From: RYN-230 sp963713815
Lineage (GTDB): Bacteria > Actinomycetota > Actinomycetes > Streptosporangiales > Streptosporangiaceae
Assembly (NCBI GenBank): GCA_963713815.1
Contig: CAVQNH010000033.1
Location: forward strand, 1-64,000
Direction of reading: 5' to 3'
Length of the DNA: 64,000 nt
Shown here piece after piece: positions 45,848 through 54,855 of the stretch (position 1 is the stretch's first letter; every line of letters begins with the position of its first letter). Below the pieces are notes generated by a model. The model was given only the letters and a program-made list of their open reading frames with translations. It was not told the DNA's origin and ran no database searches. The position numbers and the translations under genes are program-made.

Positions 45848-46897
45848 ATGATCGCTGGCCGGAAGAACAGGCGCGCGCTGCGGATCGCCGCGCTGGTGGC
45901 GGCCGCCGGCCCGGTCGTGGCGCTGGTCACAGCCTGCTCGGCCCCGGGCGGGACGGCCGGCGCCAGGGATGCCGCGCCAGGGCACGCTGCGGCCCGGACG
46001 GCTACCAGCGCCGGGGCCGGCGCCGGCCAGGCCCCGGCGGCGGACGTGCGGGCCGCGGTGAGCGCGGTGACCGCGACGCCGTCCGCCCGCTCCACCGCAC
46101 GGTCCGCCGCCCGCGCGGCGGCCACGCCCGCAAAGGCACCCGACTCCCCGGCCGCCGCCTCCCCCTCCGGCGCGCCCGCCCGCGCCGCCGTGGCGGCCGG
46201 GGCCCACCGGGTGACGTTCGTCAACCGGGTCACCCAGACCATCTGGGTAGCGGCCGCGCAGAATCCGGCGCACCCGCTGGCCCGGACCGGCTGGACGCTG
46301 AAGCCCGGGCGCAGCCTGACCATCATCGTGCCGGAGCACTGGAACGGGCGGTTCTGGGGCCGGACGGGCTGCGTCTTCCGTGACGGCCGCGGCCACTGCC
46401 AGTCCGGCGACTGCGGCGGCCGGTACCAGTGCACCGGCAACGGTGCCATCCCGGCCACGCTGGCCGAGTACGACATGAACGCCTGGGACGGGCTGGACTT
46501 CTACGACGTCAGCATGGTGGACGGCTCGAACCTGCCGATGTTCATCAACGTCACGCACGGCACCGCGGCCAACCGGGTCAGCCGGAAGGGCTGCGTGCCG
46601 GCGGGCTGCACCACGCCGGTGAACTGCCCGGGCGTGCTCCGGGTAAAGGCGGCCGGGTCGGTGGTCGGCTGCGAGTCCGCGTGCGCACGGTTCGGCACCG
46701 ACCAGTACTGCTGCCGCGCCCAGTGGGCCCCGCGGGCGGCATGCAATCCGGCCCAGTGGCCGGTGGACTACGCCGCGGTGTTCAAGAAGGCCGAGCCGTA
46801 CGCCTACTCGTACGCGGACGACGACGCGACCAGCACGTACGTCTGCAAGGGCCGGTGTGATTACCGGATCACGTTCGGCCTCACGCCTACCGGATAG
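45848..46897 (+). CDS. Thaumatin-like lipoprotein
   Basis: A 349-residue exported protein. The signal peptide ends in a lipobox, ALVTAC, with Cys30 as the lipidated residue. An Ala/Pro-rich linker leads to a thaumatin-family domain at about 120-349. Marks are VTFVNRVTQTIWV, GRFWGRTGCVF, GDCGGRYQCTG, ATLAEYDMN, DFYDVSMVDGSNLPMF and an end with many cysteines. The acidic-cleft residues (Arg of RTGC, Glu of LAEY, Asp of YDVSMVDG) are present. Thaumatin-like proteins bind beta-1,3-glucans, and plant members are antifungal. ATG at 45848 follows GGAGG. It is divergent from the sigma-GH128 gene. Confidence 0.9.
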   Translation: MIAGRKNRRALRIAALVAAAGPVVALVTACSAPGGTAGARDAAPGHAAARTATSAGAGAGQAPAADVRAAVSAVTATPSARSTARSAARAAATPAKAPDSPAAASPSGAPARAAVAAGAHRVTFVNRVTQTIWVAAAQNPAHPLARTGWTLKPGRSLTIIVPEHWNGRFWGRTGCVFRDGRGHCQSGDCGGRYQCTGNGAIPATLAEYDMNAWDGLDFYDVSMVDGSNLPMFINVTHGTAANRVSRKGCVPAGCTTPVNCPGVLRVKAAGSVVGCESACARFGTDQYCCRAQWAPRAACNPAQWPVDYAAVFKKAEPYAYSYADDDATSTYVCKGRCDYRITFGLTPTG

Positions 46898-46916
46898 CCG
46901 GCCGGCTGAAGCCCCG

Positions 46917-47119
46917 TCAGACCTGATGGCGTGGCGGAGCGACCAGCCGAGCGCGGCGATCACGCCAGCGGGCAGCAGCCACCAGGCGTCCACGCCGGCC
47001 CCGTGCACCAGCAACGCGGTCAGGGCCAGCGCGAGGACGACGACCGCGGCGCCGCGCCAGTCGTCGCCGATGACGAAGTCGTACCAGAACGCGCCGAACG
47101 AGCGGAGCCAGCGGCTCAT
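46917..47119 (-). CDS. Small membrane protein
   Basis: A small protein of about 65-70 residues with an N-terminal amphipathic part (SRWLRSFGAFWYDFVIGDDW) and two membrane segments (AAVVVLALALTALLVHG and WWLLPAGVIAALGWSL). Its ATG overlaps the stop of the upstream membrane gene by four bases. The written frame has no stop here and would run on antisense through the thaumatin-like gene. A stop in a neighbouring frame at 46917 marks a likely end, so a further frame break near 46920-46940 is possible. It probably acts with the upstream membrane protein. Confidence 0.6.
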
Positions 47120-47898
47120 CGGGGGGCCTCCTCATGAGTGACCGGGACGGCGGCGGCCGGGACCTGGGTGGCGGCCCGGACCCGGCGCAGCAGGGTGGTG
47201 TAGCCGAGGCAGACGAGCACGAAGACCGGGATGAGGACCAGCAGGGCCGCGTCATTGCCCGGCCAGTGCACCCCGGCGCCCTCCGCCCCCCAGAAGGTGC
47301 CGAACGAGGTGAGCATGATGCCGACCCCGAACTTCATCGTGTTCTCCGGGACGCGGGCCAGCGGTGCCCGGGCCGCCACCCCGACCGCGGCGACCACCAG
47401 CACGGCCGCGGCCGCGCCCAGCGCGGCCAGGCCCACGTTCCCCTGGTTCTCACCGAAGGTGATCACGATGAATACGACCTCCAGGCCCTCGAGCAGCACT
47501 CCCTTGAACGACAGGGTGAACGCGTACCAGTCGCGGACGCCGTACCGGCCGCCGGCGGACGCCGCCCGGGCCGCCGCGACCTGCCGCTCGTAGATGCCGG
47601 CCTCGTCGTGCAAGCCCTTGTACCCGGAGGCGCGCAGGATGGCCTTGCGCAGCCACATCAGCCCGAACACGGCCAGCAGGCCGCCCACCACCAGCCGGAG
47701 CACCCCCAGCGGGAACAGGGTCAGGGCGGGGCCGAGCGCGGCGACGACCGCCGCCAGGACGACCAGGGCCGCGGCCATGCCCTGGAAGGTGGAGCGCCAG
47801 TCCCGGGTCAGCCCCGCCGCGAGCACGATGGTGAGCGCCTCCACCGCCTCGACGGCGCACGCCACGAAGACGGTGAGGACCAGGGCAGCGGCATTCAC
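47116..47898 (-). CDS. COG4280-type membrane protein
   Basis: A 260-residue integral membrane protein with about seven membrane segments. The N-terminal VEAVEALTIVLAAG motif and the central FKGVLLEGLEVVFIVITFG motif repeat the same glutamate-in-membrane pattern. This resembles internal duplication in cation transporters such as the GDT1 and CaCA groups. I recall it as COG4280, predicted membrane protein. Transport of a metal ion is plausible but not shown. It starts 141 bases from the divergent ChrB-like gene, which also belongs to a metal-oxyanion-related family. Confidence 0.75.
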   Translation of the reverse strand: MNAAALVLTVFVACAVEAVEALTIVLAAGLTRDWRSTFQGMAAALVVLAAVVAALGPALTLFPLGVLRLVVGGLLAVFGLMWLRKAILRASGYKGLHDEAGIYERQVAAARAASAGGRYGVRDWYAFTLSFKGVLLEGLEVVFIVITFGENQGNVGLAALGAAAAVLVVAAVGVAARAPLARVPENTMKFGVGIMLTSFGTFWGAEGAGVHWPGNDAALLVLIPVFVLVCLGYTTLLRRVRAATQVPAAAVPVTHEEAPR

Positions 47899-47935
47899 GG
47901 AACCTCCAGTGTCGCCGCCAGGAGCGGCGCAGGTT

Positions 47936-48010
47936 GATCAGGCCCGGAGTTATCAGGCCCAGAGTCATCAGGCACGTGGTCATCAGGCCCAGAGTCATCA
48001 GGCACGGGGT
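47936..48010. repeat. Five 15-bp tandem repeats in a divergent promoter region
   Basis: Five exact 15-bp units, each with an ATCAGGC core, fill most of the gap between the membrane protein gene and the ChrB-like gene. Units alternate between ATCAGGCCCAGAG and ATCAGGCACGTGG types. Repeated sites of this spacing could bind a regulator cooperatively, or may only be slippage-prone DNA. Confidence 0.85.
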
Positions 48011-48038
48011 AATCGCTGATCTCTGCGAGAATGAGGGC

Positions 48039-48593
48039 ATGGCTGACGCCGACCGCGCGCCCGACGAGGGGTGGCTGGTCCTCATCTACCGGGTGCCATC
48101 CGAACCCAGCCGCCTGCGGTCGGCGGTCTGGCGGCGGCTCAAGAGCCTGGGCGCCATCTACCTGCAGAACTCCGCGGCCGCGCTGCCGGCCAGCGTCGGC
48201 AACGAGCGGGCCATGCGCAAGCTGCGCAGCCAGATCCTCGATATGGAAGGGACGGCGGCGCTGCTGTCCTGCCGGGTGCTGGCGGGCGAGCAGGAGGTGC
48301 GCGCGTCGTTCCAGGCGGCGCGGAACGACGAGTACGAGGAGATCGTCGACCGCTGCGAGGACTTCCTGGGCCAGGTGAAGAAGGAGTACGTGGCCAACCA
48401 CTTCACCTACGCCGAACTCGAGGAGAACGAGGTCAACCTGGTCAAGCTGCGCACCTGGTTCGCGCGGGTGCGCGCCCGGGACGCGTTCGGCGCGAGCGGC
48501 CGCCCCGAGGCGGAGAAGGCGCTGGAGACCTGCCAGCAGTCGCTCGACGACTACGCGGCGCGGGTGTACGCCGAGGAAGAAGACGGCCACTGA
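48039..48593 (+). CDS. Chromate resistance ChrB N-terminal-type protein
   Basis: A 184-residue protein matching the ChrB N-terminal domain family. Marks are WLVLIYRVPSEPSRLRSAVWRRLKSLGAIYLQNS and LLSCRVLAGEQEVR, then an acidic helical segment with CEDFLGQVKKEY. The family is named for chromate-responsive ChrB, but most actinobacterial members are stand-alone and have no chromate transporter nearby, as here. ATG at 48039. It is divergent from the COG4280 gene across the 15-bp repeats. Confidence 0.85.
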   Translation: MADADRAPDEGWLVLIYRVPSEPSRLRSAVWRRLKSLGAIYLQNSAAALPASVGNERAMRKLRSQILDMEGTAALLSCRVLAGEQEVRASFQAARNDEYEEIVDRCEDFLGQVKKEYVANHFTYAELEENEVNLVKLRTWFARVRARDAFGASGRPEAEKALETCQQSLDDYAARVYAEEEDGH

Positions 48594-48850
48594 CCGCCCA
48601 GGGCGGTACCTGCTGGCCACTTTCCACCTCCTGTCGCACCGGCGCGGGCGCCGGGCCGCCGGGTGAGACCGCGGCTACCCACCCGGCCCTCTTGCATACC
48701 TGCCGGCCCCACCCCGGTTCAACCCAACTAGCTTAACCTTTGTCAGATCTTAGAAGTGACAGCTGTTAGATCCGTCATGTCCTGCACGCTTAACTCGCAG
48801 GCCACCAGCCAGACATTTTCCGTACGAACAGCTAATGCATTCTGCGGCTC

Positions 48851-49770
48851 ATGAACCGCACCTCACGACGTAGCAAGCTGCTCCTGATCACCGGATTCCT
48901 CACCGCCGGGGCTGTCGCCCTGGCCGGCTGCTCCGCGCTGCGCCGGCGCAAGCTGCCGCGGGCCCATGCGCAGGAACGGTCGGCCGCGATGCTGGACCGG
49001 GTAGGCCTGGGTGCCCTCGGCCAGCGGTACCCGAACGAGCTGTCCGGCGGGGAGCAGCAGCGGGTGGCGCTGGCCCGCGCCCTGGTCGCCGACACGGGCC
49101 TGATCCTGTGCGACGAGCCCCTGTCCAACCTCGACGCGGACCTGCGGGAGCGGATGCGGCTGGAGATCTCCGCGCTGGTCCGCGAGGCCGGGGCCACCAC
49201 GGTCTACATCACCCACGATCAGGCCGAGGCGTTCGCCCTGGCCGACCGGGTCGGCGTCCTCGAGCGGGGCCGGCTGGTCCAGCAGGGCACCCCGGAGGAG
49301 ATCTACACCCAGCCCGCCACGCCGTTCGTGGCCCGTTTCACCGGCCTGTCCGGCGAGCTGCCGGTCCACGTTCTCGGCCGGGCGGCCGACGGCAGCATGG
49401 ACGTGGAGCTGGCCGGGGCCGCCCAGGCCCGGCCGTTCCAGGCCCGGGGCCGGGCCTGCCCATCGGCGAGGCCGCCGCGCTGCTGATGATCCGGCCGACC
49501 GGGGTCCAGCTATGCCCCAGCGGCACCGGCGAGCACCACGTCACCGGCACCGTCGCGGACGTCGCATTCCGCGGCCGCGGCTACGAGCACGCCATCGACA
49601 TTCCCGGGCACGCCCGCCTGACCAGCGTCTTCTCGGACACGCGGGCGGAACGCGGCGAACTCGTCGGGCTGCGCCTGGATCCGCGCGGCTGCCATCTGTT
49701 CAGCGCCCGGCCCGGGGCGCCGGCCGTGCCCGCCCCGGCCAGCCGCACGCCCGCGCCGGCCGAGCCGTGA
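48851..49770 (+). pseudogene. Chimeric remnant: lipoprotein signal joined to ABC ATPase C-terminal half
   Basis: The gene starts with a clear lipoprotein signal (LLLITGFLTAGAVALAGC, Cys27), as in a substrate-binding protein. From about residue 36 it is the second half of a ferric-iron/polyamine-type ABC ATPase: LSGGEQQRVALARAL at 64-78, Walker B LILCDEP at 84-90, D-loop SNLDAD, and switch His122 in THDQAEA. Walker A and the Q-loop are absent, so it cannot work as an ATPase. Near 49448-49460 the frame changes, and a TOBE-like domain (AALLMIRPTGVQL to GCHLFSARP) continues to 49770. The simplest reading is an internal deletion of a binding protein-permease-ATPase operon, followed by a frameshift. 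Confidence 0.75.
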
Positions 49771-49884
49771 ACGGCGCCGCCGCCGCCCCCGCCACGGCCG
49801 TCCCCCGGGCGGCACCGGCCCCCGGGCCGCCCACCCTGCGCGACGCGTGATCGTCCTGCCCGGGCAGGGGCTAGCATCAGAGCC

Positions 49885-51399
49885 GTGACCACGACGCTCA
49901 CCCTCTCTACCAGCGCGCCCAGCGCGATCGACGCGGACGCTGTCGTCATCGGAGTGATCAAGGGCGAGGACGGACCTGTCCTGGCCCCTGGCGCCGCCGA
50001 TCTCGACCAGGCGCTCAACGGCAGCCTGGCCGCCACCCTCGCCACCCTCGGCGCCACCGGCCAGGCCGAAGAGGTCACCCGGCTGCCGGGCGGCGGGGCG
50101 GTCACCGCGCCGCTGATCGCCGCGGTCGGGCTGGGCCCGGACGCCGCCCCCGACCCCGAGACGCTGCGCCGCGCGGCTGGCGCGGCCGTCAGGACGCTCA
50201 CCGGCGCCGGCCGCGCCGCGGCCAACGGCCACCGCACCGACCTGAGGATCGCGCTCGCCCTGCCCGCCGCTGACCCGGCGGCGGCCGAGGCGGTCGCGGT
50301 CGGCGCGCTCCTGGGCGGCTACGCGTTCACGCGGTACCGGCAGGACGGCCGCCGGCCCGCGGCGATCACCGTGCTGACCTCAGCGGACGATGCGGACGGC
50401 ACCCGCCGCCGCGCCCAGGCGCTCGCCGACGCGGTGTCGCTCGCCCGCGACCTGGTCAACACCGCACCGTCGGACCTGTTCCCCGAGACGCTGGCGGATG
50501 AGGCGGCCCGGGTGGCCGCCGCCACCGGGATGCACGCCGAGGTGCTGGACGAGAAGGCGCTCGAGCGCGGCGGCTACGGCGGGATCGTGGGCGTCGGCCA
50601 GGGCTCGGTGCACCCGCCGCGGCTGGTCCGGATGGAGTACGCGCCGGCGCAGGCGGACACGACGGTGGTGTTCGTCGGCAAGGGCATCACGTTCGACTCC
50701 GGCGGGCTCTCGCTGAAGCCGCCGAAGTCCATGGAGACCATGAAGTCGGACATGGGCGGTGCGGCGGCGATCATCGGCGCGATGCAGGCCATCGCCACGC
50801 TCAGCCCGGCGGTCCGGGTCATCGGGTACCTGGCGATCGCGGAGAACATGCCGAGCGGGACCGCGCAGCGTCCCTCCGACGTGCTCACCATCTACGGCGG
50901 CAAGACCGTCGAGGTGCTCAACACCGACGCCGAGGGCCGGCTGGTGCTGGCCGACGCGCTGGCCCGGTCGGCCGAGGACTCCCCCGACGTGGTGGTGGAC
51001 GTGGCCACGCTGACCGGGGCCCAGGTCGTGGCGCTCGGCACCCGGATCTCGGCGGTGATGGCCAACGACGACGCGCTGCGCGACGCGGTGGTGGCTTCGG
51101 CGGACCAGGCCGGCGAGGCCATGTGGCCCATGCCGCTGCCTGCCGAGCTGCGCAAGGGACTGGACTCGGCCGTCGCCGACCTGGCCAACGTGTCCGGGGA
51201 CCGCAGCGGCGGGATGCTCGTCGCCGGGCTGTTCCTGCGCGAATTCGTGCCGGCCGGGGTGCGCTGGGCCCACCTGGACATTGCTGGCCCATCGTTCAAT
51301 GATGGCCAGCCGCACGGGTATACCCCGAAGGGCGGGACCGGCGCGGCGACCCGGGCTCTCGTGCAGATAGCGCTGGACGCCGCGGAGGGAAGGCTCTAG
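49885..51399 (+). CDS. pepA: Leucyl aminopeptidase
   Basis: A 504-residue M17 leucyl aminopeptidase that removes N-terminal residues from peptides in the cytoplasm, with two metal ions. The signature NTDAEGRL is at residues 346-353. The other metal ligands are in VGKGITFDSGG and KSDMGGAAA. The N-terminal macrodomain-like part is present. GTG at 49885. The gene is complete and precedes lpd, a neighbourhood conserved in many actinobacteria. Confidence 0.95.
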   Translation: MTTTLTLSTSAPSAIDADAVVIGVIKGEDGPVLAPGAADLDQALNGSLAATLATLGATGQAEEVTRLPGGGAVTAPLIAAVGLGPDAAPDPETLRRAAGAAVRTLTGAGRAAANGHRTDLRIALALPAADPAAAEAVAVGALLGGYAFTRYRQDGRRPAAITVLTSADDADGTRRRAQALADAVSLARDLVNTAPSDLFPETLADEAARVAAATGMHAEVLDEKALERGGYGGIVGVGQGSVHPPRLVRMEYAPAQADTTVVFVGKGITFDSGGLSLKPPKSMETMKSDMGGAAAIIGAMQAIATLSPAVRVIGYLAIAENMPSGTAQRPSDVLTIYGGKTVEVLNTDAEGRLVLADALARSAEDSPDVVVDVATLTGAQVVALGTRISAVMANDDALRDAVVASADQAGEAMWPMPLPAELRKGLDSAVADLANVSGDRSGGMLVAGLFLREFVPAGVRWAHLDIAGPSFNDGQPHGYTPKGGTGAATRALVQIALDAAEGRL

Positions 51400-51456
51400 C
51401 CGGGCCTGGATGTTAATGACGGTCGGGGACAACTGATCGGAGCAAGGAGCACTTCT

Positions 51457-52857
51457 GTGGCGGACAGCACCAGTTCCTACGACATCGTCATCCTGGGTGG
51501 CGGCAGCGGCGGGTACGCCTGCGCGCTGCGCGCCGCCGAACTCGGCAAGCGCGTGGCGCTCATCGAGAAGGACAAGGTCGGGGGGACCTGCCTGCATCGC
51601 GGCTGCATTCCCACCAAGGCGCTGCTGCACGCGGCGGAAGTCGCCGACCAGGCCCGGGAGGGCGAGGCGTTCGGGGTCCGGTCCACCTTCGAGGGGATCG
51701 ACATGCCCGGCGTGCACGCCTACAAGGACAAGGTCGTGGACCGGCTCTGGAAGGGACTGCAGAGCACGCTGGCCAGCCGGAAGATCGAGATGGTCTACGG
51801 CGACGGCACGCTGGTCTCGCCGACCCAGGTCCGGGTGGGCGACACGGTCTACGAGGGCGCGCACATCGTGCTGGCCACCGGGTCCGAGGCGAAGTCCCTG
51901 CCCGGGCTGGAGATCGACGGCGAGCGGGTCATCAACAGCGATCACGCCCTGCGGCTGGACCGGGTGCCGCGGTCGGCGGTCATCCTCGGCGGCGGGGTCA
52001 TCGGGGTGGAGTTCGCCAGCGTGTGGCGCTCGTTCGGCGCTGAGGTCACCATCGTCGAGATGCTCCCGCACCTGCTGCCACCCGAAGACGAGGCCAGCTC
52101 CAAGCTGCTGGAGCGGGCGTTCCGGCGCCGCGGCATCGGCTACGAGCTCGGTACCCGCTTCGAGGGGGTCAAGGACAACGGCGGCGGCCTGACGGTCAGC
52201 CTGGACGGGGGCAAGACCCTCGACACCGAGCTGCTCCTGGTCGCGGTGGGCCGGGGGCCCGTGTCGGCGGGCCTGGGCTACGAGGCGGCGGGCGTGGCGA
52301 TGGAGCGCGGGTACGTCAAGGTCGACGAGTACTGCCGCACCAATGTGCCCACCATCTCCGCGGTCGGGGACCTGATCCCCGGCCCGCAGCTGGCCCACGT
52401 CGGGTTCGCCGAGGGCATCCTGGTCGCGGAGCGGCTGGCCGGGCTGAAGGTGACGCCGATCGACTACGACGGCGTGCCGCGGGTCACCTACAGCGACCCG
52501 GAGGTCGCCTCGGTCGGCATCACGTCGGCGATGGCCGCGGAGCGCGGCATCGAGGTCGCCGAGATCGTCTACCCGATCGGCGGCAACGGCAAGAGCGTCA
52601 TCCTGCAGACCCAGGGCGCGGCGAAGGTGATCGCGGCGGCCAGCGGCGGGCCGGACGGCACGCCCGGGCCGGTGCTGGGCATCCACCTGGTCGGCGCCCG
52701 GGTCGGCGAGCTGATCGCCGAGGGCCAGCTGATCTACAACTGGGAGGCACTGCCGTATGACGTGGCGCAGCTCATCCACCCGCACCCCACCCAGTCGGAG
52801 CTGATCGGCGAGGCGCACCTCGCGCTCGCCGGGAAGCCATTGCATATGCACGCGTAG
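51457..52857 (+). CDS. lpd: Dihydrolipoyl dehydrogenase (E3)
   Basis: A 466-residue FAD-disulfide oxidoreductase that reoxidises dihydrolipoamide of the pyruvate and 2-oxoglutarate dehydrogenase complexes with NAD. The redox pair is Cys45 and Cys50 in GGTCLHRGCIPTK. The FAD motif GGGSGG is at residues 14-19 and the NAD motif GGGVIGVE lies in the middle. The C-terminal catalytic His-Glu is in LIHPHPTQSE. GTG at 51457 follows AAGGAG. sucB follows 106 bases later, so the pair is probably cotranscribed. Confidence 0.96.
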   Translation: MADSTSSYDIVILGGGSGGYACALRAAELGKRVALIEKDKVGGTCLHRGCIPTKALLHAAEVADQAREGEAFGVRSTFEGIDMPGVHAYKDKVVDRLWKGLQSTLASRKIEMVYGDGTLVSPTQVRVGDTVYEGAHIVLATGSEAKSLPGLEIDGERVINSDHALRLDRVPRSAVILGGGVIGVEFASVWRSFGAEVTIVEMLPHLLPPEDEASSKLLERAFRRRGIGYELGTRFEGVKDNGGGLTVSLDGGKTLDTELLLVAVGRGPVSAGLGYEAAGVAMERGYVKVDEYCRTNVPTISAVGDLIPGPQLAHVGFAEGILVAERLAGLKVTPIDYDGVPRVTYSDPEVASVGITSAMAAERGIEVAEIVYPIGGNGKSVILQTQGAAKVIAAASGGPDGTPGPVLGIHLVGARVGELIAEGQLIYNWEALPYDVAQLIHPHPTQSELIGEAHLALAGKPLHMHA

Positions 52858-52906
52858 CCCGGGCAGGGCCACGTGCGTACGCACGCGTAGCCCGGGCCGG
52901 GCCACG
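52848..52906. repeat. Direct repeat across the lpd stop codon
   Basis: A 26-bp segment (52848-52873) that includes the last codons and TAG stop of lpd is repeated with one mismatch at 52881-52906, 33 bases later and in the same frame. It looks like a local duplication of the gene end. Confidence 0.75.
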
Positions 52907-52963
52907 CGCCCCCAGCACAGCCGCAACTGTGAGTGTCGAACAGCGAAGGAGTCACGGGAAGCC

Positions 52964-54709
52964 ATGTCGGTCTCCGTATCCATGCCCCAGCTCGGTGAGA
53001 GCGTGACCGAGGGCACCGTCACGCGCTGGCTCAAGAAGGAGGGCGAGCGTGTGGAGGCGGACGAGCCGCTGCTCGAGGTCTCCACAGACAAGGTCAACAC
53101 CGAGATACCGTCGCCGGTAGCCGGGATCCTGCGCGGGATCACCGTCGCCGAGGACGAGACGGTGGCGGTCGGCGCCGAACTCGCGGTTATCGACGAGAAC
53201 GGTGCGCAGGCCCCGGCGGAGGGTGACGCAGGCGCCGGGCCGGAGGCCCAGGCCGAGCCGGCTGCTCCGGCCGCTGCTGCGGAAAGCCCGGCGGACGACG
53301 ACTACTCCTCAGGTGGCCAGGAGCCCGGCCTTCAGCCCGCGGCCGAGGCGGGGTACCCGTACCCCGCGGCGGGCGGGTACCAGAGCGGCGAGCAGCAGAC
53401 CGCCGTGTACCAGCAGCCGGCCGCCTACGAGGCCGTCGGCTACGGGTCGCCGGGCGCGGCGGACCCCGAGAGTGTCGAGGAGCCTCCCGCCGGGCCAGCG
53501 CCGGACCAGGAGCAGCCCGCGGGCGCGCCGCAGGAGCAGGCCGCCGCGGCCGCGCCGCCGGTGAGCGACATCTGGCGGCGGGCCGAGTCGGCCCCCGCTC
53601 CCCCGGCCCAGGCACCCGCTCCCCCGGCGCCTGCTCCCGTGCAGCAGGCTCCGGCGCCGCAGGCCCCCCCGCAGCCGGGTGCGCCGGCGGACGACAGCCC
53701 GGCCCGGGCGGCCTCGCCGCTCGGCACGTCGGACGGCCCGTACGTCACCCCGCTGGTCCGCAAGCTGGCCGCCGAGCACGGCGTGGACCTCGCCACCGTC
53801 ACCGGGACCGGAGTCGGCGGGCGGATCCGCAAGCAGGATGTGGTCGACGCGGCCCGGGTCCGGCGTGAGGCCATCGCGGCGGCGCAGCAGTCCGCCGCAG
53901 CCGACGGCCAGGCCGCGGCCGGCCAGGCGCCGGCCGGCCAGCAGGCCCAGGGCAGCCCGTCCCGGCCCGCGATCGAGCCGTCGCACCTGCGCGGCAGGAC
54001 CGAGCGGATGTCCCGGGCGCGGCAGCTGATCGCCCGCCGGATGGTCGAGTCGCTGCAGACGTCCGCCCAGCTGACCACGGTGGTCGAGGTCAACGTGACC
54101 GCGATCGCCCGGCTCCGGGAGCGGGCCAAGGCCGACTTCGAGGCCCGTGAGGGAGTCAAGCTCACGTTCCTCCCGTTCTTCGCGCTGGCCGCCGTCGAGG
54201 CGCTGAAGGTGCATCCGCGGCTGAACGCCAGCATCGAGCCGGACGGGAACCAGGTCACCTACCACGACGCTGAGCACCTGGGCATCGCGGTGGACACCGA
54301 GCGGGGGCTGATGGTGCCCGTCATCCGCAACGCCGGCGACCTCAACGTGGGCGGCCTGGCCCGCAAGATCGCTGACCTGGCGTCCCGGACCCGCGGTGCG
54401 CAGGTGAGCCCGGATGACCTGGCCGGGGGCACGTTCACGCTGACCAACACGGGCAGCCGCGGCGCGCTGTTCGACACGCCGATCATCAACCAGCCGCAGG
54501 TCGGCATCCTCGGCACCGGCACGGTCGTGCGCCGTCCGGTGGTGGTGCAGGACCCGGCCCTCGGCGAGGTGATCGCGGTCCGGTCCATGGTGTACCTGGC
54601 CCTCAGCTACGACCACCGCCTGGTGGACGGGGCCGACGCGGCACGCTTCCTGGGCACGGTGAAGGCCCGCCTGGAGGAAGGGGCCTTCGAAGCCGAACTC
54701 GGGCTCTAG
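52964..54709 (+). CDS. sucB: Dihydrolipoamide acyltransferase (E2)
   Basis: A 581-residue E2 subunit. One lipoyl domain occupies residues 1-80, with Lys43 in STDKVNTE as the lipoylation site. A long Pro/Ala/Gln-rich linker follows, then the peripheral subunit-binding domain at about 258-295, with TPLVRKLAAEHGVDL. The catalytic acyltransferase domain ends with YDHRLVDGADAARFLG, which carries the active His and Asp. In several actinobacteria one E2 serves both pyruvate and 2-oxoglutarate dehydrogenase. No separate aceF is in the window, so this protein may partner AceE. ATG at 52964. Confidence 0.94.
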   Translation: MSVSVSMPQLGESVTEGTVTRWLKKEGERVEADEPLLEVSTDKVNTEIPSPVAGILRGITVAEDETVAVGAELAVIDENGAQAPAEGDAGAGPEAQAEPAAPAAAAESPADDDYSSGGQEPGLQPAAEAGYPYPAAGGYQSGEQQTAVYQQPAAYEAVGYGSPGAADPESVEEPPAGPAPDQEQPAGAPQEQAAAAAPPVSDIWRRAESAPAPPAQAPAPPAPAPVQQAPAPQAPPQPGAPADDSPARAASPLGTSDGPYVTPLVRKLAAEHGVDLATVTGTGVGGRIRKQDVVDAARVRREAIAAAQQSAAADGQAAAGQAPAGQQAQGSPSRPAIEPSHLRGRTERMSRARQLIARRMVESLQTSAQLTTVVEVNVTAIARLRERAKADFEAREGVKLTFLPFFALAAVEALKVHPRLNASIEPDGNQVTYHDAEHLGIAVDTERGLMVPVIRNAGDLNVGGLARKIADLASRTRGAQVSPDDLAGGTFTLTNTGSRGALFDTPIINQPQVGILGTGTVVRRPVVVQDPALGEVIAVRSMVYLALSYDHRLVDGADAARFLGTVKARLEEGAFEAELGL

Positions 54710-54855
54710 ACGCCGGGCTGGCCTGGGCACCTGGCTGGTCCCCGCCGGGCGGGGACGTCCGCCGGGCGGGGGCGTCCGCCGGCCCCGCAGCCAACGAAGA
54801 CTCAGTCAACGGGGGCCTGCATGGGCCGCTCGCACGTGAGCAGACGGGGGCAGCC

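Noticed and set aside
45299..47119. A 606-codon minus-strand frame across the thaumatin-like gene
   Set aside because: Only the first 70 codons look like protein (two membrane segments). The rest is antisense to a well-supported gene.
47936..48010. CRISPR array
   Set aside because: Units are contiguous 15-bp repeats without spacers, and there are no cas genes. It is a minisatellite.
48039..48593. Chromate resistance operon
   Set aside because: Only the ChrB N-terminal-type domain is present; no ChrA transporter is encoded nearby.
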